The notes beneath the pieces are model-generated. The model was not told the origin of the DNA and made no database searches. It saw only the letters and a program-made list of their open reading frames with translations. A DNA stretch of 30,791 bases from Gracilaria gracilis (lineage: Eukaryota > Rhodophyta > Florideophyceae > Gracilariales > Gracilariaceae), in NCBI GenBank assembly GCA_030374805.1, contig JARGSG010000259.1:1-30791 (forward strand), given 5' to 3'. A program made the position numbers and the translations under genes. Below, in pieces: positions 1-9,914 of the stretch; the first letter of the stretch is position 1, and each line of letters opens with the position of its first letter.

Positions 1-1302
1 GAAGCTACTATCGTACCGATTTTATCGGCTAGAGGACACTACGCCACGGAGGACTCCTCGTGGAACTGGCAAGGTGCGAAATCATCTTCGCCAAATGGAG
101 CTTACACTCCAGCCCCATAAGTTCCGGGGAGGATCCAATTCTGGTCTTGGACTTTCTTGCCCTTGCTTCGTAGCGGAAGCCGAAGTACTTCGGATGAGCG
201 AGGCACAGGCCTACATCGCGCTGCCCTATTTTCTAACGGGTTAGCCGAAGACCAATACAATTCGGTTCGTGGGTCGTCTCGAGCCTCCGAAGGAGGAGTT
301 ACGTGCTGGCCGGAAGCGGTACAATATCTCCTACGCTCTTACGCGACAGGCAATGCGATACAGGGTGCTATACTCGCGCTGCGAGACACGAAGCAGAAAG
401 CCGAGACGAGTCGGAAACTGTTTACTCCACACGCTGAATAAGGCCTTTCACCGCTGTGGTAACGTGTACTCTGCGGCCGAGCGATGCACCATGTTTGTTG
501 ATGGCTTAGACCGATCGATTCGGACTCTCGTTGCCCGTCGTCGGAAGATAAACGCCGGATTACCTATCTGGAACTCGTACAATTTGCCCAAGCTGAGGGA
601 GATGCATTCCGAGCACGTGTCGGCACTAAGACGCATACGCGCCGACTCCTTCACTGGAGGGCAGAGACTCTTCTTTGCCATTCACGAGGACCAGCCCAGG
701 ATGGGTACGACAACGTTCACCTGTTACAGGACGATGGTTCTATGCCAACATCGGAATTGCCGTCGACGACGGAACCGTCTTCTGCTGACGCAGACGCGTT
801 CTGTACGCCGGACGTCAAGTCCCGGCATTGCACGTGCCGCATTCTGGCGGATATCGTACGCAACGTCCTGGTTGGAGGGATCCCTATCCTCCACACAGGA
901 GCGCCGACAGCCGAATCCGAACCTCCGGGTCCCCGGCACCTTATTTTGCCACACCTGTTACAGGCATGGACACATCGCTCCGAATTGTCTAATGCCCATC
1001 CGGGATATGGCGAAAATCATACCTCAGTATGAGTTGTTGACGCCCGCTGAACGGGAACGTGTTCCCAACAAATCGTACCTTCGTGCGAAGGCGAAACTCA
1101 GTCTGAGAAACAGGGAACGGAGCCACCTCATGGTGGAAACGTAGCGCGCTCCTGCGGAATCGCAACCTCCGCAGACTGGCGGCGAAGCTCAGAAAAACTG
1201 AGCACGGGAGCCTCCAGCAATGGAGAGGCGTCCCCCTGCGACGGGGTCAAGTACGCCTGGGGCTGAGAAGCCTCGCTCCCAGTCACTATCCTTTCGAGGA
1301 AA
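1..1302 (+). pseudogene. gag: gag, 5'-partial and frame-broken (forward copy)
   Basis: Gag is the structural protein that packages element RNA into cytoplasmic particles. The reading frame is scattered over several frames between 157 and 1144, as expected from indels. A CCHC zinc knuckle (C-x2-C-x4-H-x4-C) lies at 947-988 and is the key identifier, since such knuckles bind element RNA. A capsid-like stretch upstream (about 200-600) resembles retrotransposon gag domains only in general character. The gag N-terminus is missing at the window edge. The exact border with protease cannot be set; the protease frame opens at 1303. The breaks may be sequencing indels rather than decay, because the right copy is broken at different places. 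Confidence 0.7.
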
Positions 1303-2175
1303 ATGGCCACAACAGACGTGGACTCTGAGCACCTTGGTGTCTTGCGTCTTCCGTGGATACGGTCAAAGAACAGCCGGTTCCCGGATAGAGTCCTGGTCAT
1401 GGCGAAACGAAACTACAAAGTTTACGCCGACCTTGGTGTATCCGACCAATATATGGTTCGGCAGTTGTCTGTGCTGGATACAGGCGCTGGTCCAAACTTT
1501 TTGGTTCAATCGCTCATTCCGCCGCATCTGCGGTCTCGTATTCGTGCTACGCCGCTCGTTGATATTGCGGATGCGAACAACAGGCCACTTTCGACAGTGG
1601 GAGTCATCGACCTGCTCGTCAGGCTCGGCCGCTACGTGGTGAAGCTCGATTTCTTGGTTTGCAAGCAGTTAGCAGCGCCCGTTATATTGGGATGTGACTT
1701 CTGCGACCGCTTCGTCGAATCAATTCGACCGCGGGCAAGAACCGTCGAAATGGAAGACGGCACGAGCGTACCGATCGTTCGGCGTCCCCTTAGAAGGGCT
1801 TTGAAGAAGCAAGTTCCATTACCTGCTGCGCAGGAGCCCACCGCCGATGAACGGAAGTCCACGAAGCTCCGAGTGGCTCGGTCTATTTGCATCCCGCCTG
1901 AGTCGCAGTCCTGGGTCACTGTGACATCTCCACAGTGTGGCCTACAAACGGTACAACCGCTGCCTGCGTTGCAGGAGAAGCATCAACTTGCCCTGGCAAA
2001 TGGGATTGTTTTTGTTGAGCCCGAGAAGCCTTTTCAGGTGTTGGTTGCAAACTTCAGCCGTTATCACCAACGGTTGGTACGAAGCCAAGTTATTGGTTCA
2101 TTGCTTCCGCATCCTGCGGCTATAGTGCCTACTCAGGTTCTCTACTGCCGAAGTTCTCGGGATCCTCGAAGCTGA
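1303..2175 (+). CDS. Retropepsin-type aspartic protease region of gag-pol (forward copy)
   Basis: A 290-codon open frame with the aspartic-protease signature Asp-Thr-Gly-Ala-Gly at residues 59-63 (Asp codon 1477-1479) and the downstream Ile-Leu-Gly-Cys-Asp motif near residue 130, which matches the second conserved hydrophobic-Gly motif of retropepsins. Such enzymes mature the Gag-Pol polyprotein. The stop at 2175 is probably not a true end. The right arm has one more G at the equivalent of about 2168, and with it the frame runs on towards reverse transcriptase, so protease is likely part of a long polyprotein. The start at 1303 is only where the frame opens, not a known initiation site. Confidence 0.8.
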   Translation: MATTDVDSEHLGVLRLPWIRSKNSRFPDRVLVMAKRNYKVYADLGVSDQYMVRQLSVLDTGAGPNFLVQSLIPPHLRSRIRATPLVDIADANNRPLSTVGVIDLLVRLGRYVVKLDFLVCKQLAAPVILGCDFCDRFVESIRPRARTVEMEDGTSVPIVRRPLRRALKKQVPLPAAQEPTADERKSTKLRVARSICIPPESQSWVTVTSPQCGLQTVQPLPALQEKHQLALANGIVFVEPEKPFQVLVANFSRYHQRLVRSQVIGSLLPHPAAIVPTQVLYCRSSRDPRS

Positions 2176-5100
2176 GGAGGGAGAGGCGGAACGGAGAGAG
2201 CTCGAACCGACCAATTCGGATAGGAAGTTTGAACCGTCGGAATCGGATAACGCGAAGCCGACTTTATCGGATGATGAACGAGAAGCACAAGGTGTGAATG
2301 AGAAGAATGCCTTAAAGGAGCTTGAGTCTCTGGACCTTGATCACGTCCCAGAGACTCACCGCGATAAACTGCGGCATATGCTCGAAGAGTTCACGCCCAT
2401 GTGGGATGGCTCCCTTGGGAAGATTGGCATCACCGAACATCGGATTGATTTGCTACCGAATACTCGGCCCATCTCACAGCACCCTTACAGGGCAGGACCG
2501 ACAGCTCGGCAAGAGGAGGAAAGCTCAAGTTGAGAAGATGCTCCGTGCTGGAGTTATTGAGCCGGCTCAGTCACCATGGGCATCGCCGGTGGTGCTCGCG
2601 CCCAAAGCTGATGGGTCTTGGCGATTTTGCATCGACTACCGCAAGCTCAACGCGGCAACGGTCAAGGATGTATATCCTATCCCACGAATGGATGAATGCA
2701 TCGACTCGTTGGGCGACGCGAAGGTGTTCACAACCCTAGACGCGAATTGGGGTTATTGGCAAGTTCCCGTGAGGGCTGAAGATCGTGACAAGACAGCCTT
2801 CGTCTGCCATGAAGGATTGTACCGATTCAATCGGATGCCCTTTGGGTTAACGAACGCGCCAGCCACATTTCAGAGAGCTGTGGATATCTTGCTAGCCCGC
2901 TTCAGAGTGGAAGACTTGCCTGGTTTACCTGGATGACATCATTGTCTACTCCAGCAACCTGGATGAGCACTTGGCCCACGTACGGGATGTGATGCGAGTC
3001 CTACGCGATGCAGGCATTACGCTTAATCTCAAGAAGTGTGAGTTCTTTACCGAAACCGTCAGGTATCTCGGCCATGTCATCCGTCCAGGACGGCTGTCGA
3101 TAGACGAAGTACGTGTGAAATCCCTCAAAGAGGCTAAGCATCCGAGGACGCAGACTGAACTCCGATCTTTTCTCGGCTTGTGCAACGTCTATCGCCGCTT
3201 CATCCCGAACTTTGCGGATATTGCTTCACCTCTGAACGAGCTTCTCCGCAAGGGACAGCCAGTACAACTGGAAGCGTTCGACGACCGCAAAGCTGCGGCT
3301 TTTTCGTCTCTGGTTGACGCGGTGACATCGCCACCTGTTTTATCCCTGCCTAGGGCTGGTTTTACCGTACGCCGTCGATACGGATGCTAGCGAACTACCA
3401 GGTTGGTTGCGCACTGTTCCAGACCACCGAAGATGGCGGAGCGATTGCCAATTGGTTATTGGTCACGAAGCCTCAACGTTCACGAGAGGAATTACTCGGT
3501 ATCCGAGAAGGAGTGCTTGGCAGTCGTCTGGGCATTACAGACACTGCGGCCCTATCTTATGGGGAATCACTTCGTGGTTCATACCGATCATTCGGCCTTG
3601 CGCTGGCTACTCTCTATTGCAGAGCCATCTGGCCGCTTGATGCGGTGGAGACTTCGCTTGTCGGAATTCGACTTTGAAATCCGCTACAAGAAAGGACTCC
3701 TGAACACTCAGGCTGACGCACTGTCCCGCTTAGAGACAGAGGCCGAAGCTGCGCCAGTTGATGATCTGGAGATACCGTGCTTCCTCGCGGAAGATGGCTC
3801 GAACGATGCCGATGAAGGATCGGAAGGATGGGACCATCTATGATGCTGTGTTAGCCGTGTCAGTGCGCGCAACCCGAACCCGGGCTCTTTTGTACCGATT
3901 ACTCCGGAAGAGCTCATCAGGGAGCAACACACTGACCGTTTTTGTACGGAGATTCGCAGCCGTTTAAACGGTGGAGCTCAGTTGCCTTTCGTCGAGAACG
4001 ACCAAGGATTTCTAATCCGAACTGTCGGAAACAGGCCACAGATTGTGGTTCCGCACACTCTTCAGTCACGAGTACTGCATTTGTCGCATTATGCGAAGTT
4101 GTCAGCCCACCCTGGTGGCAGGAAGTTGTACTACACCTTACGGAAGGACTTTTACTGGCCAGCGATGGCTTTCGACGCGTACGCCACTGTCCGTGGATGT
4201 TCGGACTGTGCGAAGAACCGCGTCAAATTGCGGGAAGTATTCCAAGAAGTTGGTACTCTTCCCTGCTAGGGCCCCACTCGAGTTCGTGGCAATTGACTTG
4301 CTCGGCGAGTTCATTCGCACCCGCCGGAGAAACCGGGTTTTGCTCGTTATCACCGACCGCTTTTCGAAGCTGGTGCGGACTGTGCCTTTAAAGAAGGTTA
4401 CCGCCAGTGCGGTCGCCCAAGCTTTCGTTACTAACTGGGTTTTTGTCTACGGACCGCCGATTGACCTACTATCGGATAATGGACCGCAGTTTACGGCTAA
4501 GTTCTTTCAGGGGACGTCTGCCGCATCTTGCGGATACAAAACTGGTTCACGACTACCTATCATCCCCAGAGTAATGGGCAGGTTGAGCGATTTAACCGCA
4601 CTATGCTCAATGCATTGCGGACGTTTGTTGCCGAGCATCCGTCGGAATGGGATCAGTACACCGATGCGGTGACATATGCCTACAACACGCAGGTTCATCG
4701 TACTACGCAGATCTCGCCGTTCGAGCTTGTGCTATCACGCGTTCCACCTTCGGTGGCTATCGAGCCACAGCCAACGTTGGATAAGTTCCCCTCGCCCCGT
4801 CTACACAGGGACGCCTGGAAGGACTGGCTAAAGAAGATTATCCCAACAGTTGGGCAGAACATTGCGAAAGCACAGGCCGCCTACAAGCGGAATTTCGACG
4901 CAAGGCTGCGTAAGAACGCCCCGCAGATCAAGGAAGGGGAGTATGCCTTTTTAAGGAAAGAGTACTATAATCCGGAGAAAGAGAAACGGCATAAGCTCTC
5001 GCCGATTGCGGATGGACCTTACAAGGTAATTGCCTACGACCGACACTACGGTAGTCCTTGATGTCAAGGTGTGCGCACGAGCGTTATTCGCGAGATCGCG

Positions 5101-6688
5101 TAACGCCTGCGCCAAAGCCTGTTTCACAGGAATCGCAACCGCCATCGTCGGCTACTACCGCACCTACAATGGAAACAGCCGTCGAGACGGAAACTGCCGC
5201 CGAAGCGGGAACTCGCACTCAAACTGTCTTTGTTGCCGCATCCGGAACGCTGGTCTCGCTGATTTGCCAGCTAAGCCGGAAGTAGACGCACCAGTCGCAA
5301 CTGCCGCTCATGTGCACACGCGGATATTGGCCCCTCCGGGGATACTGACCACCACCCCCGACGCTCCAACTGAGGAGGGAGAGGCGGCAGATCGTTCCTT
5401 GCCGTTGTCGCCGTCGGAAACGGAGTCGCCTTCGCAGGCCTCTGCCGCACGCAGTCGCACGCGGACGCGTGACACGCAGCCGGAGAACCGGAAGAAAGAG
5501 GACGACGCGCAGGTACCGCGCAAGCCTCAAGAGGAGGAGTTACGTTCGCAGGCCCGAGAACGGGAGCACAGAACCGATATGGTACGTGACATGCTGCCGG
5601 GAAAGCCGGAAGAGTCGCACAGATTCGCTGAGGCCTTCGGAGAAGGACGCCGCTCCGGTGACGATCGAAGCCGGAAGACCGGAAGAGAACGACGCGCCGT
5701 TACCACGGAAGCCTGAGTTGGAAAGCACCACCGTGGTGAATCGCAAGGCCGGAAGTCCGGAAGGAGAGAAGTTAGTTAGTGAAGACCGTACTGTTACGGC
5801 AGACCCGACTTCGGGAGATTTTAGCGAAGCATCAAGGGATGAAGCCGGGAAAAGTACGGAAACAAACGCCGCTTCGGCAATCCGTGAAGCCACAGTAAGT
5901 GGAAAACAGTCGAGTACTGCAGACGCGCACGCACCACTCAGAGTGTCAAGCTCCGTGGGGCGAACCGCCTCCTGTGGAGGATGACAGCGCACGCGTACGA
6001 CACGTGCCTGTCGCAAGCCGAGTGCCGCCTGCTAGGCTGACAGTGCCGAGAAACGGAACGTCGAAAAAATTCCGAATTTGAATCGGCAAACGCCAGCCGT
6101 GCAACGGCCGCACAGCTCAGCAACCGCAGCGCGCGGCAAACCGCCGCCACGGCACGTGCTGCAGCACCACTCGCTGGCGCACCGCTTTGCGGACCGTTCA
6201 CCGTCGCAACGGGAGATTATGCCGGAACGCCGGAAGCTCGCCATGCGAAAAGAAACGAAGTCCGTTCACAGCCCAGCAGCATGGGAAGAAGAACCAGGAA
6301 AACTGGAAGCCTGACAGTCAGGAAAACACCATGGTCAACGTCGCCTTTGCCTGGTGTACAGGATGTGTTGCCGTCAGGACGGAAGCCGCCTACATTTGAC
6401 GATGCCCACGACGGGAACAGGAGCGATGACGCCTCGAAAGAGGATTCCTCGACCAAGCCGCACACAGAGCGGAAGGTCCTCGATGAGGAATATGTTATCG
6501 ACCGTCTGGTAAGTCACGGCTACGCCCCTGACGGGGAACTACTGTATCGAGTCCGTTGGTACGGCTATGCCTCTTCAGAGGATACGCACGAGCCTATTGA
6601 GCATTTGCCTCGCTCGAAGGTCTTGCAGTACCACCGTCGCACACGGACACCGATACCGGCTACGCTGGACAAAGCCCAAGTGGGTTGA
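2176..6688 (+). pseudogene. pol: pol (RT-RNase H-integrase-chromodomain), frame-broken forward copy
   Basis: The same domains as the intact right-hand pol are present but split over many frames: reverse transcriptase in 2322-2936 and 2971-3390, RNase H in 3403-3843, integrase zinc-binding region in 3982-4269, integrase core in 4043-4672 and 4528-5061, and chromodomain in 6281-6688. Each change of frame coincides with an extra base relative to the right arm: G near 2518, G near 2908, T at about 3362, A at about 3388, C at about 3835, G at about 4232, two G at about 4511, C at about 5032. Domain order and residues are otherwise unchanged. This could be a dead copy, but the pattern of almost pure single-base insertions looks more like uncorrected sequence. 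Confidence 0.85.
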
Positions 6689-7178
6689 CCGCCCACGTCT
6701 CAATTGAGCACAGCCGTCTCAGACGGAATATACCGCCTCATGCGGACAGTATTGCATTACGCAAGGATATGCCGCTTCAAGCGGATGCAGCTAAGTTAAG
6801 TTGAGATCACTAAGCCGCCGCAGGCGGACCAAGTCGCTCTGAGCAGACAGCTCTTGTTGAGCAAATACGCCGCGAAATGCGGAAGCCACTACAGTGGAGA
6901 AGAAGAAGATCGAAGCCTAGAAGAAGGAAGAGGAGCCAGGATACTGGAAGGAAGACTATGAAGTTATGATGCTACAGCCGCTCACAGCGGAAGCTTAGCC
7001 CCTCTCTCGTGGGTCATTCGCAACAGCCTCGCATGAGGTACTGCCCACTGAGAAGGGGGAGAGCAGAAGAAAATTCAAAGCCAAGCCGGCACAAGCCGGA
7101 GGAGTTTACTTCAACTACGGGGCTTTGCCCCTCGCTACTGGGGTCGATCTCAAGTTACGATCACCCTCCTTGGGAGGC
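6689..7178 (+). other. Non-coding spacer packed with mini-hairpins (forward copy)
   Basis: There is no convincing gene between the pol stop and the end of the antisense ORF. The stretch holds a run of short perfect inverted repeats: 6699-6708 (CTCAATTGAG), 6714-6726 (CCGTC-TCA-GACGG), 6733-6745, 6752-6764, 6772-6784 (CCGCT-TCA-AGCGG), 6815-6827 (CCGCC-GCA-GGCGG), 6836-6844, 6850-6862, 6870-6882, 6886-6897, 6978-6990 (CCGCT-CAC-AGCGG), 7027-7038, 7086-7099, 7119-7131 (GGGGC-TTT-GCCCC) and 7165-7177 (CCTCC-TTG-GGAGG). Stems are mostly 4-5 bp and loops mostly 3-5 nt. The region also contains an internal polypurine tract at 7049-7063. Confidence 0.85.
7049..7063 (+). promoter_or_regulatory. Internal polypurine tract (second PPT-like site), forward copy
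   Basis: CTGAGAAGGGGGAGA is identical over 15 bases to the tract directly before the 3' LTR (9040-9054). In LTR elements such RNase H-resistant purine runs prime plus-strand DNA synthesis. An internal copy could act as a central PPT, or it could mark the edge of an inserted module. The sequence identity is seen directly; the function is inferred. Confidence 0.6.
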
Positions 7179-9002
7179 CTAAGCGCCAGATGGCCCAGCA
7201 CCTGGGGTGTTGCCACCGCCGGGAGCGCCGGAGAAGTGTTGCGCTGCAATCGCTTGCAGATCCGACTCGTCGGTCACCGTATCCGGTACGGCCACACCTA
7301 CACCTCGTAGGAAGTCGCGAATAACCACCGCACGTGGCGTTATGGTAGCGCCGACGTCATCGGTTGTCGCCACAGATTGCCCCCAGGGGATTGTTGGATC
7401 AGGAGCCGCTTCAGCGGGTGGGTCGACGTTTTCGACAATGTCGCCCTCTCCCGTCGCTTCGGGCTGTTGTTCTTCCACTGTGCCCGCTGGGCTTCCCTCG
7501 TCCATGGGGCTTCCTCCCTCTACAGGGTCATCGTCGCCGTCATCGACGTAGATGAACCCACGCGGGTGCCCCTCGGGGATATACCGATCTCCTCGGCGAC
7601 GCTCAGCCGCTTCGGCGGGTCCGATTACTTCCCATTCCCATGGGTCAAAGTAGACGAAATCGCCGGCATTGACAGTACGTCCCGGAGAGCGGTCGTTCGG
7701 CCGGCGGACCCCACCGGATACCTGGTTGGCAGGCACTTCATCCCAGTCAATCTGGTCGATCACGCCCACCAGTTGGGTTGCTTCACGAGCGTTGCGCACT
7801 GAGCCGAGTACTTCGGAAAGGTCCAAGTTACGGATTGATTGCCGGATGAGACCCGGAATATGCCACAGACGGTAAGCGTCGTACGCCTCGACGAGGAGAT
7901 ACGCCGCTACGCGGACAGTCCATTCAGTGGCTAGGAGACTCCAAAGGCCGCGAGGCGGATTGTTCATGAAGTACGACCCGATGTATGTAATACAGGGCGG
8001 GAGCTCCACGTAACACCCTCGTGGGACCTCGACGGCCGGCCAGAAGTCTGGAAGTTGCATGTACCGTCCTCGGCGGGCGTGCCCAGCCAGTCGTTCGACT
8101 TCAGAACACTGGTATGGCGCCAGAATCCCAAAACGGGAGCGCCAGTTCCGCTCAAAGCGGAGTCCTTCCAAGAAGGCTGACCGTGCTGGACGGCGGAGAT
8201 ACCGGAACTCGGCGCGAAGAATGGGCCGAGCCCACAGTATCAAATCCTGGTGAGGCTGTACGGTATCCGAATATCGGTCGATCTCGTCCAACGCGTTGGC
8301 AAGATAGTCGCCGTAGCCGACTTCGCCGAATGTTCGGTATCGCGCAACGTCATACCGGTACTGTTCCGGCACAGGATGCTCGTTCGGAGCTCGGAAGTGC
8401 CGCGCGTACCCGATACGGGCCATCTCGTTTCGAGCAAACTGCCGCGACTCGTGCCGATCTACGAATAGGCAACTCGGATTCACCGCCACGCGGGCGCGCC
8501 AGTCCCAAGAACGGGTCACGTCTACCGGAAGCCCGCCAGGGAGATTGCCATCGATGGTGTAGGATTCGATAAGCTCGGTGTCCGAGAGCGCTTCGGCGTC
8601 AAACCAGGGTGCCTGGGCGAATATCGCACTATGCCGGTGAGGATCCCGGATGCGCAAAGTACCGAGAGCCGGCCAGCCAGCCGCGGAAGCGGGCAAGTCG
8701 ATGTTGAACCAATCCCACACAGGGGCAGGACCAGCACCTTGTGCAGGCGCAGGACCTTGACCGGAAGACCGGGTTGCGAAACTGCCGCCGCTTGCGGAAG
8801 AGGCACGGACCGGAACGGCGGATTCGAGACTTGCATGCGTGCCGTCGAAGACGGAGGGGCACTCGGAGGTTGGTGAGGGTTGTTGTGCGACATTGTTGGG
8901 GATTTGGGCGCTGAGGAAGATGGTTGTAACAGGCGGTGGAGTGCGTGGTTCCGAACTTATCTCGGCAACCCCGTCGAGGGGGACGTGGTTATGAACTCCC
9001 AT
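7179..9002 (-). CDS. Antisense ORF of unknown family inside the retrotransposon (forward copy)
   Basis: A frame of about 607 codons on the strand opposite to gag-pol, lying between pol and the 3' LTR. I chose the ATG at 9002-9000 because its context CTCCACCATGG is close to the Kozak consensus and lies just outside the LTR; an in-frame ATG at 9101 would start inside the LTR. The N-terminal 150 residues or so are Pro/Ser/Ala-rich and probably disordered. A Trp- and Arg-rich, apparently globular part follows, then an acidic Glu/Asp/Pro-rich segment and a Gly/Pro-rich tail. I see no transmembrane run, signal peptide, zinc motif or known catalytic motif. The C-terminal 500 residues or so are the same in the other arm. 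The family is not recognised. Antisense ORFs are known in some plant gypsy elements, but I see no specific similarity. Confidence 0.65.
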   Translation of the reverse strand: MGVHNHVPLDGVAEISSEPRTPPPVTTIFLSAQIPNNVAQQPSPTSECPSVFDGTHASLESAVPVRASSASGGSFATRSSGQGPAPAQGAGPAPVWDWFNIDLPASAAGWPALGTLRIRDPHRHSAIFAQAPWFDAEALSDTELIESYTIDGNLPGGLPVDVTRSWDWRARVAVNPSCLFVDRHESRQFARNEMARIGYARHFRAPNEHPVPEQYRYDVARYRTFGEVGYGDYLANALDEIDRYSDTVQPHQDLILWARPILRAEFRYLRRPARSAFLEGLRFERNWRSRFGILAPYQCSEVERLAGHARRGRYMQLPDFWPAVEVPRGCYVELPPCITYIGSYFMNNPPRGLWSLLATEWTVRVAAYLLVEAYDAYRLWHIPGLIRQSIRNLDLSEVLGSVRNAREATQLVGVIDQIDWDEVPANQVSGGVRRPNDRSPGRTVNAGDFVYFDPWEWEVIGPAEAAERRRGDRYIPEGHPRGFIYVDDGDDDPVEGGSPMDEGSPAGTVEEQQPEATGEGDIVENVDPPAEAAPDPTIPWGQSVATTDDVGATITPRAVVIRDFLRGVGVAVPDTVTDESDLQAIAAQHFSGAPGGGNTPGAGPSGA

Positions 9003-9041
9003 GGTGGAGCGTGGACGGCCGTCTGAACGGTGTCTCAACCT

Positions 9042-9054
9042 GAGAAGGGGGAGA
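9042..9054 (+). promoter_or_regulatory. Polypurine tract next to 3' LTR (forward copy)
   Basis: GAGAAGGGGGAGA ends exactly at the base before the LTR's TGTAGTGC. Position and composition are those expected for the primer of plus-strand DNA synthesis. Confidence 0.9.
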
Positions 9055-9914
9055 TGTAGTGCAATGGCCCTGTACAGGGGATGCGCGTTACAGCTCTTCA
9101 TAAGAGTTTGATCCGTTTCCGGTCTCGCCACCGCTAGATATGACTAGTTATTAGTTTATTATGCCCATTATGGGGTGCGCCTAGGAAGGGTAGTAATTGT
9201 AGACACGTGTGTCTGCAATGGCCCGATGTCGGGTGCGCCGTGGCAATCCCTCACGGGTAGTCCACGTGTAGTGTCATGGCCGGCAGTGCCGGTTACTTAG
9301 ATATTTACTTGATATTTTCAAGTGCCGTATATAAGTGGCGGCACTTGCCGCACTGTACGGAAGTAAACCTCAAGGAGGACTTTGGCTCTGACTTGTCGCA
9401 GCTTGCGCCCGACTCTAGCCCACTTCTTGGGAAAGTCGCCGCATATCCGGACTTGTCAACCGCCTCTACCATCGAGGAGTTCTGGACCGTCGTTACGGCT
9501 ATTTCTTTATTGTTTTTCCGTCACCATTGGTGCATCTTCCGTCATACGGCTCTTGCTGCTTCGCCCTGTTATACAGGTTGTCCCTTTTGGTATTGGGCTT
9601 GCCGCCCCACTCTCGTGAGTCAGTGCTCCGCTGCGCGGCTCATTTGTTGATCCCTCGTTGCCCATTCCGTTGGGTTGGATACTGCCATACGTATTGGTTC
9701 GTCCGACAGTGTCGGTTTCTAAAGCTGATTCTTCACCCCTCCACCTCCGACTGCACGCCCAGATCGGGGCCACCCGGACTTACACCCGGCTCGTGTTGGC
9801 CCTATCGGAGGGTTCTGCCGCTCGACTGCCCTTCACAGGGAGCAGGGCCTGAACACCCTGAGGTGCTCGTCCGCGACGCGGCTTGTTGTTTCCCGTCGAG
9901 GGCTTTGCACCACA
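9055..9914 (+). repeat. 3' LTR of forward retrotransposon copy (860 bp)
   Basis: Starts TGTAGTGC and ends GCACCACA, so it has TG...CA ends with imperfect terminal inverted repeats. It is the reverse complement of 10510-11375 and 21414-22274. Relative to those it lacks one C in the hairpin near 9350. It is preceded by the polypurine tract and followed by ATTTT, the likely target-site duplication. It contains a TATA box (9328-9334) and a dense set of short hairpins, among them 9068-9079, 9094-9106, 9164-9174, 9201-9214, 9222-9233, 9280-9292, 9565-9577, 9703-9715 and 9871-9881. Several open frames inside it are shadows without support. Confidence 0.95.
9328..9334 (+). promoter_or_regulatory. TATA box in LTR (forward copy)
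   Basis: TATATAA lies 274 bp into the LTR in element sense, directly before a GC-rich hairpin (about 9336-9351). Transcription would be expected to start about 25-35 bases downstream, which sets the U3/R border near 9360. It is a plausible core promoter for the genomic transcript; in the 3' LTR it would fire outward into the MULE sequence. Confidence 0.6.

Larger units (their letters stand above)
1..9914 (+). mobile_element. Ty3/gypsy chromovirus-type retrotransposon, forward copy, 5'-truncated by window edge
   Basis: The order is gag (partial), protease, reverse transcriptase, RNase H, integrase, chromodomain, a spacer with an internal polypurine tract, an antisense ORF, a polypurine tract and the 3' LTR. 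Integrase downstream of RT/RNase H and a C-terminal chromodomain define the Ty3/gypsy chromovirus type. The 5' LTR, primer-binding site and gag start lie off the left end. Compared with the right copy, this one carries many single-base insertions in pol that break the frame, for example near 2518, 2908, 3362, 3388, 4232 and 5032, and two extra G at about 4511. It is best read as a second view of the same insertion as the right copy. Confidence 0.9.

Noticed and set aside
7179..9131. Antisense ORF as an envelope gene
   Set aside because: It is on the wrong strand for a spliced env, with no signal peptide, transmembrane helix or cysteine-rich ectodomain visible.
9276..9852. Open frames of 64-124 codons within the LTR
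   Set aside because: They are repeated in every LTR copy, lack recognisable motifs, and overlap promoter and R/U5 sequence. Chance frames in GC-rich DNA.
9883..9914. Start of the 203-codon frame as a new gene beginning in the LTR
   Set aside because: The start lies in the LTR only because of the insertion; the meaningful part begins at 9915 as a MULE transposase remnant.
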